Shown here one piece after another: positions 56,701 through 64,000 of a DNA stretch of 64,000 nt. The DNA comes from Plecoglossus altivelis (Eukaryota > Chordata > Actinopteri > Osmeriformes > Plecoglossidae), in NCBI GenBank assembly GCA_036571765.1, contig BROE01000007.1, positions 9,355,293 to 9,419,292 on the forward strand, in the 5' to 3' direction. Every line of letters begins with the position of its first letter. The stretch's first letter is position 1. The translations under genes and the position numbers were made by a program. The notes below the pieces were generated by a model, which searched no databases, was not told the DNA's origin, and saw nothing but the letters and a program-made list of their open reading frames with translations.

Positions 56701-59700
56701 GCGTTCTAAGTTAATACATATTTAAATTGCTCATTAAAAAGTAGGAAAAATTGATACATCCCTCCCACGAGGGCCAGGGGTTGGATATTAAGCAGATCTT
56801 TATTCAGATCTTACCTTTACAGTATGTGTGTGTACGTGTGTGCATGTTTATACATTTGTGTATGTGTGTGTATATATGTGTGTATAAATGTGTGTGTAGA
56901 TGTGTGTGTATGTGTGTGTTGTATATGTGTATGTGTAGATGTGTGTGTAGATGTGTGTGTGTGTGTATGAGCCTGCGCTTGTGCGTGCGTGGATGTCCTC
57001 TGTGTATAATGAACGTGCAGCAAAGATACCAAAGCTTTTAAAAATGCAATTAAATCAAAGGAAATAGGACAAGGACATTGAGTACTTTCTGCGGGGAGAG
57101 AGACGCCTGATGCTATGTAGCAGAGGAAAATATCCTCCTCGGTATCTTGTCCTGCCATGTTGTGTAGCGCCTGCCTGATTTGTACAATATGTCCTATTTT
57201 GCTTAAACAGAGTGCCGAATGCAACATCCCTATAATGGGGCATGGTTTTCTAGCTCGATCTTGGCGTCGATGCTATGGCTGATCTTTAAAATGTCCCAGG
57301 GATATATTGCCCTTTTTTAATATCAACTTCTATGCTGGTTTGACTGATTATGTTGAATGTAATGTCGTCATAAACAATTCATAAGAGCTTGTAGAAGATC
57401 TCTTTGTGCAGAACCTGATGCAGAATACATTCAGCTCCCATAGCACTCGCATCCTCGCCGTATGAACCCTTGTTTCTGTTTCATGCCCAGGCATAAATGG
57501 GCTTGTTGTGTCTCATGAAAGATGCATTTTCTAGAGTACAAAGTCCCCTGTTTTGTTCTGTAGTTCGAATCAAAGGGGCCCATAACTGAATTGTAGGCAG
57601 TGAAGATGTTGAATGATATCTTTCATTTAGGAAAGAATTTTCTATGCATTTCGTTTATTAACTTTTGAGCAACACATTTGACCGGGTACCGATAGGTCAT
57701 CCTGCTACCTTCTCCATGTGCTTCAAAGTTGGTCAGCATAGGTCTCCATCTGTATCATCAACATCATTTTGCCTTCATTAAAAAAAGAATCAAATCCATT
57801 TTGATGATCGCTATATTGATTTCTCTGCTCTTTGACTTGTCACCTTTGAGAACCAGAGATTCTATAATGTAATTTCTCAGATGTAAGAAAGGCAAACAAA
57901 CAGACATGTTCCATACTGATAACTCTCCTTGACAGATTGTAGTCGACTCATTCTAATCTCATTTTTGGCTCAGATCCCAACTCTCTTTGATCCACTCAAA
58001 ACAATTATGATTTTCCTTTAGAGATATTTATCATCCGAGCCAATTTTCGGAGAGCTCATTTGTTATTCAGTCAGAATATCTGATGTTTTTAGTGTTTTGT
58101 ACTAATATGTTCAGTTCCCAGTATAAATCTCCTCAGGCCAAGGAGAAGAACACATTTGCCTGTAATAACAAAATGTGTAATTGCGTTACAAGCAGCTATT
58201 ACTTTAAATGCTAACTTTACAATCAAGAACAATCAATATATGAGGCATTGGACTTAACCTGGATCACTGCCTGCTGGAGAAATGAAAAGATTTCTTTTTT
58301 GGCAGATTAGTGTTGTTGCTAGGGACCTTCCTCTCTGTAAATCCAGGCTTGAGGGAGGGGGGGGGGGGGGGGTAAGAGCTGAAGAGGGGGATGGAAAGAG
58401 AGATGGGAAGGGAGAGAGAGGTAGAGACACAGAGATGGAGGACTATAGAGGGAGGAAGGGAGGGAGAGAGAGAGTTGGAGGTGAGAGAGAGTGAGAGAAA
58501 TAGTGGGAGGGAGGTAGAGAGGAATGTCTACAGTAATAAAATACCACCAGGTGATCATAAATCACCCACAAAGTGTTTTACATTGACACCAGGGGTATAT
58601 TCCGGAAAATGTGGCTCTGGGGCGATCTAGGTCCTGACAAAATGGAATCAAATAAAGAGCTATGTTAGGGAGGTGTGAGGAGAAATGGAGAATAGGGGCC
58701 CCGCCCTTAACTGTCTATGGCCCAATGAATGCTGATATATGAAGCTTTATGTCTTCAAGTGTTTCTCTTGGCTTGCCTAATGCAATCACTCCCCATTAAC
58801 TGAGAAGTCATTTGAGGGTTTCGTTCTTGTGTAATGGTTAGAGCAGCTGAGATTCAAGACATAACTTGTGCCAGTATATTTCCAGGCAGCATGTTTCAAT
58901 AAGGTTTTTTCCTGTTGGTTTGGCGAAAATATGATACGCTTCTAAGTGTCCTTAACGTTCTGCTAGAGAGACAGTCGTCATGACTGGTGGTGGTCTTGAA
59001 TGTATTAGATGCGTGTGCGCGTTTGTGTTTTAATGAAGAGGGATATTCTTCAGCTCCCCAGACCAACAGTAGTCCTCTGGCTGCTCAAACTGAAGCAGTG
59101 GTAGATAGATAGCTCCTATTAGAGCCTCATTTGAATATGAAAAGATTTACATATCCTCAACGAAACGGAGACAGGCATTTGCTGCAGATTGGAATCCATC
59201 TTACGTTTTCTGCACAATATTGTTTTTCTGGCGTTTGTTTTCTTAAACGGAAGACAATCTACCTTTTGTGTAGTTCTGGTAGCAGTAGCACACTTTTACG
59301 GACCTTTTTCTGTTTGAAGATAGCATCCACGTCAAGTGGCAACAACACAATCATTAAATCAATAACTGTAAAACAGGAAACTGCTCTTTGCTCATAGAAT
59401 GTAATTCAGCAATTTCTTTTGTTAATGTTTTACTAGGGACATTTATAGGTGTACCGGTCCTTAATCATTGCTAAGCAGAAATCAATGGCCAGCCAAGCGA
59501 GGGTTATAAAGCTAAAGGGTGGTATTCCAGGGATGTTTACAGTTCACAAAGTGAATATTTAGATGGCTGAGCTAATTATCAACCCAGTGTTATTCACTGG
59601 TCTCAGTTTACCAAGAAATCATTATGCCGGGGAGCAAAGATAATGTGCCCTGCTCTTGACATAACTTGATTACTGAAAAGAAAAACTGCATTGGTCAACG

Positions 59701-62700
59701 CAAGCAAATGCAATCTGTCCTGGTTTTATCAAGTAAGAACTAGATTAAACTTAAAAATGTTCCCCCTTGTGACTGAATAAAAGGTCCACTGTCAATGACA
59801 ACATATGTTTCCCTTTTGCTACAACTAATGCACATAGAAAAGATAAAGTTGAAATAAAATGTGATGTTTAACTATTCCACACTTTAGCGTTGTTGCATAG
59901 TACAGTATAGTAAATTATAGTATAGTATAATGCAGTATAGTGTAGTGTAGTATGATATAGCATAGCATAGCATTAGTATAGCTGTATAATGTAGTACAGC
60001 ACAGTGCAACATGGCACAGTGCATTGCATTGCATTGCAGTACAGTACAGTACAGTACAGTACAGTACAGTACAGTACAATACAACACAGTACAGTACAGT
60101 ATAGTGGGGTGTATCCCTGTATTTCTACATATTTAGAATATTAGACATCATGCTACATGACCATGTGTACATTTCCAATCTGTTGCTTCTGTATTTGTAA
60201 TACAGGATGCACTGACATCACTGTGTTTTGAACTGGCTGGTGGTTATTTAGTCATGTTTGTCCTTATGACTCAATCTTTTTCCGGCTTCTATTGGCCAAT
60301 TGTTGTTTCAAAGGGTGGGGTAATATACCTTCTTAACAAAATGCTGCAATGTTCGGGATGACTTCACTTCTATAAGATGAATTCATACCCAGTCATTTGA
60401 AATATTATCCATGGCCCAGAGTGACATTTGTGTGGTATTAAAGGAACATTGTCTCCTTGACTAGCCTATCATGATCATTTACCAGAGGTACTTGTCTTAA
60501 TCACTCGGCAGTCACACATCTTCTCATTCATGGCTTAATTAGAAAACCTGTTGAAACTCCCCTCTCCAAGGTTGCCAGAAAAGGAGCTTGGCAGGCTGTA
60601 ATTAGTCATGCACTGTTTTCTTTTTCTCTCTTCTTTCATCTCTTCCTTCGTTCATTATGTTTTCCAATGACATTTTGTTCCATTGTGAAATAAAGAAGTC
60701 CTCCACGCAGATTGGAGATCTTATCACCCCCACTCCAAAACAAATCCATAGTAGGCTCCAGCTGTAGTTCAACCTAGCACAAAACACCAACACTTTGATC
60801 AATGGCGCTAACCATAAAGCAGCGTTACAGATTTTATCATCAAACTGAAAATAACACTTACATGAATAATTAATCACCCTTCCTACATTCTCGTTCTTTG
60901 GCTGCAATTTAATTGGTCCGTTCTATCAGGTGGTAGGTATGAGTGGAGAGAGGAGTGTTATGTAAATATATTCCCATAGAGGAGTGGTTGACATTTAGCA
61001 GGGCTCTTAAGCCACATGACAGAGGAGAGCTGACACTGTTAAGAAGGGAGGTCCACTCACCCACATCTGATAGCACACAGTGGACTCTGCATGATTTCAG
61101 GCTTGATTTTGCAACCAATCAGTGCCTACCTGTCCCCCCACCCACCACCACCCCACCCCCATTATTTTTCGTCTTCTCCTCTCCTGACAAAGGCTGCTTG
61201 TCAAGGGTATTAAAGGGAAATTGCATAATGTGATTTTCAGTGCGCTCTAATGACAGTGCGCGCCCTACCAATTAAATTGCATAGATAAGAATTCCTGTCT
61301 TAAGAGAAGGTTAGATTTTATTAACAAAGTGACTATGTAAGGAGGGGAAGGGATGGGGGTGGGGTCAGTTATGTCCCCTGTCCCTTTCTTCCTCAGTCCT
61401 CTCTGGCCTCTGTTCGTTCTCTCTCCCTCAGGGTTAAATCTAGTCATTAAATTGTACACAGTTTCCCAGTGAGATTAGCTGGGCCTGGAGAGGCTCATAA
61501 AAACACGGCCGTTTTGAAACTAATCTCAACTGCACTAATTGCTAACAAGGAAAAGGTAGGGGGGCAAAGGCAAGGGAAAGAGAGGCAGAGGCTGAGAGAG
61601 AAAGTCAGAGAGAGAGAGGGAATGTATTGTTGACCAGAAGTAAATAGGGACAGGAGGGTTGTGTTGAATGGATCCAATGCCTGTTGCTCTCTAGTGTGTA
61701 CCATGTGGTGGACCACAAAGTGGTGAGGAATCCTTGCTGAATGGACACCTACTCTGGCATGTCCAAATGCTACTCAATCAATGCTTTGGTGAGTTGTCTG
61801 GCTGGCCAGTGTTAGTGTGTATGCACTTTGAGAAGTGCTCTTAAGAGGTTGAGAGGTTGGCAGATTAAAGGTTGGACTGTGAGGGGGTGGATTGGGGATC
61901 ATAGTCGAGTTCCAGAAAAACATCGAATGTTCCGTTCCTTTGAGACATCCGAAATATGGTCTGTGTTGAATTTGATAACGCTTCACACAGTGCATCGACA
62001 GCCAGATGTAATCTTCGAATGGCTGTGTGAAAAGGGAGGTTATATCTCACTGGCAGCTCCTCTAGCCAGTTTTATACCTAACCTATTTTATATTACACAC
62101 ATGACAGAGACAGGGAGAGAGAGCGAAAGAGAGAGGGAGAAAAAAAGGAGAGAAAGATTGAGCTCCACATTTGGCCTCTCTGCTCTCGTCCTGTAGGCCT
62201 GACACAGTGATCTCATGTAACGGATCCATTGTAACCTGTGGGTGACGAGGGCCCAGGGTGAGCTGTCTGGGTCGGGATGGCAGCAGCCTAGCAGGGTCTG
62301 GGCTGGAGACAGCAGGCAGAGGGAGCCTGGTGCTCTGGGCCTCTCTGAGGCTGGCTGATGTGGCTCGATTCCCGGACAGACACTTTTATGTGGCCAATTC
62401 TAACTGAGAACTGTCATGTTAATGTCTTCAATAAAACCGAAACACAGCATAGATCTGTATTCTGATACTGCAGAGATGGGTATGTACTGTACTTCTTACA
62501 TTAGCAGCTAAGGGAAGAATGACATGAGAATTCAATAGTAAACGGTTCACGTTGTCACTCTTGAGATGTGAGCTCCTTGTGGGATCAAAAACATGTCCCC
62601 ACGTTTCCCACATGCATGGTGGGAAAGGTTTGGCAGTGTGTTTCAAAATATGTCTGTGCCTAATGTCTCATCTTCTGTGTCTGTGCGTGTAGGTGAGGAA

Positions 62701-62923
62701 GGGGACCAGAAGCGAGCTCTGGTTCTGAGTTACCCCCAGTATTGCCGCTACCGCTCTGTCCTGGCCCGACTCCGAGAGCGTCCTCCGTCGCTGCTGACCC
62801 AGCAGGTGGTTCTGGCGCTGGGTGGTATCGCCTCGCTCACCAGCAACACGCACATTCTGTACTGCAGGGATACCTTCGAACACCCCACACTGCTGGACAA
62901 CGAGAGCGTCTGTGATGAGTTCG
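41710..62923 (+). CDS. arid5b: arid5b, 5' part: AT-rich interaction domain chromatin cofactor (exons 1-4, truncated by window)
   Basis: Four exons (41710-41730, 42106-42360, 48303-48543, 62693-62923) join in phase to 249 residues plus one base; the gene runs off the right edge. The start MEPNSL and the blocks WVGSPCG-HGPYIFYKAF, LSLGDFFFVRC, LLSSSKLYFLPEDTPQGR, STLNSGLNFKDV, LSYPQYCRYRS and ILYCRDTF-HPTL match the long form of vertebrate ARID5B as I remember it. This N-terminal part looks like a BAH-type module (inference). The ARID DNA-binding domain follows further downstream and is not in the window. ARID5B recruits the PHF2 demethylase and acts in fat, cartilage, smooth-muscle and lymphoid development (known). 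A short ARID5B isoform, as I recall, starts after these exons. Introns are 375 bp, 5.9 kb and 14.1 kb. Confidence 0.95.
42106..42360 (+). CDS. arid5b: arid5b exon 2 (BAH-like region)
   Basis: Residues 8-92: WVGSPCGSHGPYIFYKAF through AELQLLWEERTTKQLLSSSK and YFLPEDTPQGRTVNHGE. Acceptor CGCAG, donor GTAATA. Highly conserved against human. Confidence 0.96.
44678..44718. repeat. (CT)n microsatellite in arid5b intron 2
   Basis: About 40 bp of nearly pure CT. Confidence 0.95.
46370..46438. repeat. C-rich tract in arid5b intron 2
   Basis: Several runs of four to twelve C; G-quadruplex potential on the minus strand only, i-motif type on the plus strand. Confidence 0.85.
48303..48543 (+). CDS. arid5b: arid5b exon 3
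   Basis: Residues 93-172 plus one base: DEVIAVSEKVIVRLEDLVKW, a divergent middle part rich in basic residues, then YRESTLNSGLNFKDVVKEKA. Acceptor TTTAG, donor GTAAAT. Confidence 0.95.
51288..51354. repeat. GGGA/GGAT-rich purine tract
   Basis: Imperfect GGGA and GGAT units on the arid5b sense strand. Confidence 0.85.
51772..51787. repeat. (TA)n tract
   Basis: TA run followed by poly-T, in arid5b intron 3. Confidence 0.85.
54065..54193. repeat. (GAAA)n polypurine tract
   Basis: About 130 bp of GAAA/GAAG units, nearly without pyrimidines; triplex-forming potential. Confidence 0.93.
56821..56970. repeat. TG/TGTA-rich repeat
   Basis: 150 bp of imperfect TG and GTGTAGAT units. Confidence 0.9.
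58357..58372. repeat. G16 homopolymer followed by GA-rich tract
   Basis: Sixteen consecutive G, then about 150 bp of GGGA/GAGA sequence, on the arid5b sense strand. Confidence 0.9.
59896..60106. repeat. pentanucleotide (ACAGT)n satellite in arid5b intron 3
   Basis: About 210 bp of 5-base periodicity. The core 60037-60078 is pure ACAGT; the left flank has drifted to TATAG, GCATA and GCATT units, showing an old expanding array. Confidence 0.93.
62693..62923 (+). CDS. arid5b: arid5b exon 4
   Basis: Completes Gly173 and encodes residues 174-249 plus one base: RALVLSYPQYCRYRSVLARL, LALGGIASLTSN and ILYCRDTFEHPTLLDNES. Acceptor GTAG after a T/G-rich tract, donor GTAAGT. In relatives the next exon continues APNLKGRPRKKK, which is not present here. 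Confidence 0.95.
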
Positions 62924-64000
62924 GTAAGTAACCAGAATTTCTTCTCCCTCCTTCTTTCTGTCCAGACAGAAGTTAAACTGTGGATTCAGTTGGGGGTCCC
63001 CTATGTAGACCCATGGACTTATTTCAGTGACTTCCAGGATTTCTCAGTGACAGGATTTTGGCGTTCATATCCACTGCCAGTGTGGTGCAGGGCTGGTATA
63101 GTTGGCCCATCTGGCTGAATGTGAGCGGTGCTGGGAAGTGACTTTGATGAGGTTTGATTATTGCTGGGGTAATTGAGATGGGCGTTCTGGCCGGTTGTCA
63201 AGGTATACTGTCAGCTCTCCTGCTCGGCTCCACAGGAAGCAGCAAGAGAGAGAGGGAGGGAGGGAGGCAGGGAGCTAGGAGGGTGGCGAGAGTTCAGTCG
63301 ATGTCTAATCCTCCATGTGGTCAGAATTCAAAGATAGGTCAGTGTTTTTGAATACATGGGTCAAATTATTGGCAAGACTTAAAACACAGAGGGCGTGGTT
63401 TCTAATTGTATAAATGTGTCTAATAGGGATGAAAGTGGCTGATAGGGATGTTTTAGTTACATGGGTGCTCTTGCTGTAAAGCTAAAAATGTAAAAACAGA
63501 TGACCCCTAAGGCTTTCTATTGCTAAACCATCTGTTGTACTATAGTTTTAAAGCATAGGCAATCTATAATTACATAATACATGCTGCAACCTCCAACCCT
63601 TACACCCCAGGAAGATCACACTGCCATGCTCTCTCTCGCTCTCTATTGTACCTGGCATGTTGGACATGCTAGCTGTGTTTTTTAGATAGGGAAGCAATAT
63701 CAACATCACAGCCGGCGATATTGAACAGGTCAAAAGAAGGCATAGCTCATTCTCACAGCAGCAGCTGGGCAGCTCGGTGCGGTGACTGCGGGAGATCCGA
63801 ATTAGCCAAACCAAATAAAGAAATGACTTTACAAAGTGGACACCAAATGGAAAACCTCTTCAGATGGTGGAAGTGATCTCAGGAGTGGTCTCTCTGGCCC
63901 TGTTTACTTTTGTTCTAGTTTTAGCTGGAGACGTAAGCAGCAGTGACAGACATGTTCATGTTAGCCATCCTGATTGCTGGTCCTTCCTGAGGTTTAAGAG
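62924..64000. other. arid5b intron 4, start
   Basis: Follows the exon 4 donor GTAAGT and runs off the window. A short GA/GGGA-rich tract lies near 63250-63280. No further exon is recognisable. Confidence 0.6.

Larger units (their letters stand above)
48544..62692. other. arid5b intron 3 (14.1 kb)
   Basis: No coding exon seen. Contains many simple repeats (51.3, 51.77, 54.07, 56.82, 58.35, 60.0 kb) and unique AT-rich patches, e.g. 49.93-50.13 kb and 61.20-61.30 kb, that resemble developmental enhancers. In humans the third intron of ARID5B carries leukaemia-risk variants (known), so regulatory content is expected. Confidence 0.55.

Noticed and set aside
56751..57227. Cys/Val-rich and His/Thr-rich open frames
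   Set aside because: Translations of the TG-rich repeat on both strands.
58835..58875. TGGTTAGAGCAG, tRNA D-arm-like
   Set aside because: The only following GATTCAAGAC is far too close to be the T arm; no cloverleaf possible.
59884..60087. Cys/Tyr-rich open frame (LYCTV repeats)
   Set aside because: Product of the ACAGT satellite.
1..64000. CRISPR arrays, bacterial operons, viral or phage genes
   Set aside because: The tandem arrays have no unique spacers, genes are split by introns and no viral replication or capsid-like frames are seen.

Overview
The window looks like vertebrate, specifically teleost fish, nuclear DNA. It has intron-split genes with GT-AG splice sites, many (CA)n, (GA)n and (CT)n microsatellites, short introns, and a fish-type LINE 3' tail. 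I could not identify the species. I reconstructed four protein-coding genes exon by exon by reading through splice sites. In order and orientation they are rhobtb1 (-), tmem26 (-), cabcoco1 (+) and the 5' part of arid5b (+). From memory this is the gene order of human 10q21.2, so the region appears to be a conserved syntenic block.

Layout. 1-8 kb: no recognisable gene, apart from one possible first coding exon on the minus strand near 5.6 kb, a CTCF-like motif at 6.1 kb and a heat-shock-element-like array at 7.2 kb. 10.47-18.52 kb: rhobtb1, ten coding exons, 687 residues from the start used here, with a strong G-quadruplex-type tract just after its stop codon. 18.5-26.8 kb: rhobtb1 upstream region, with a possible TATA/CRE promoter near 20.35 kb, then unassigned sequence. 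26.79-29.36 kb: tmem26, six exons, 306 residues. It lies head to head with cabcoco1 (29.75-33.44 kb, eight exons, 301 residues), with 388 bp between start codons. cabcoco1 holds a five-copy 39-bp minisatellite in intron 4 and an alternative stop plus poly(A) signals after exon 6. 33.7-41.7 kb: AT-rich intergenic sequence. 41.71 kb to the right edge: arid5b exons 1-4 (about 249 residues of the N-terminal region), separated by introns of 0.4, 5.9 and 14.1 kb. The ARID domain exons lie beyond the window.

The four genes form no operon-like or pathway unit. They encode a Rho-BTB protein, a multi-pass membrane protein, a cilium-associated coiled-coil protein and a chromatin cofactor. The shared theme is position: a divergent promoter between tmem26 and cabcoco1, and large non-coding stretches around arid5b that resemble a developmental regulatory landscape. 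I saw no convincing new biological system. The most useful leads are the alternative cabcoco1 3' end, the minisatellite with E-box end units, the rhobtb1 3'UTR G-rich tract, the arid5b start-stop uORF, the HSE-like array and the unassigned exon at 5.6 kb. All calls come from reading the sequence and from remembered protein families; no search was run.
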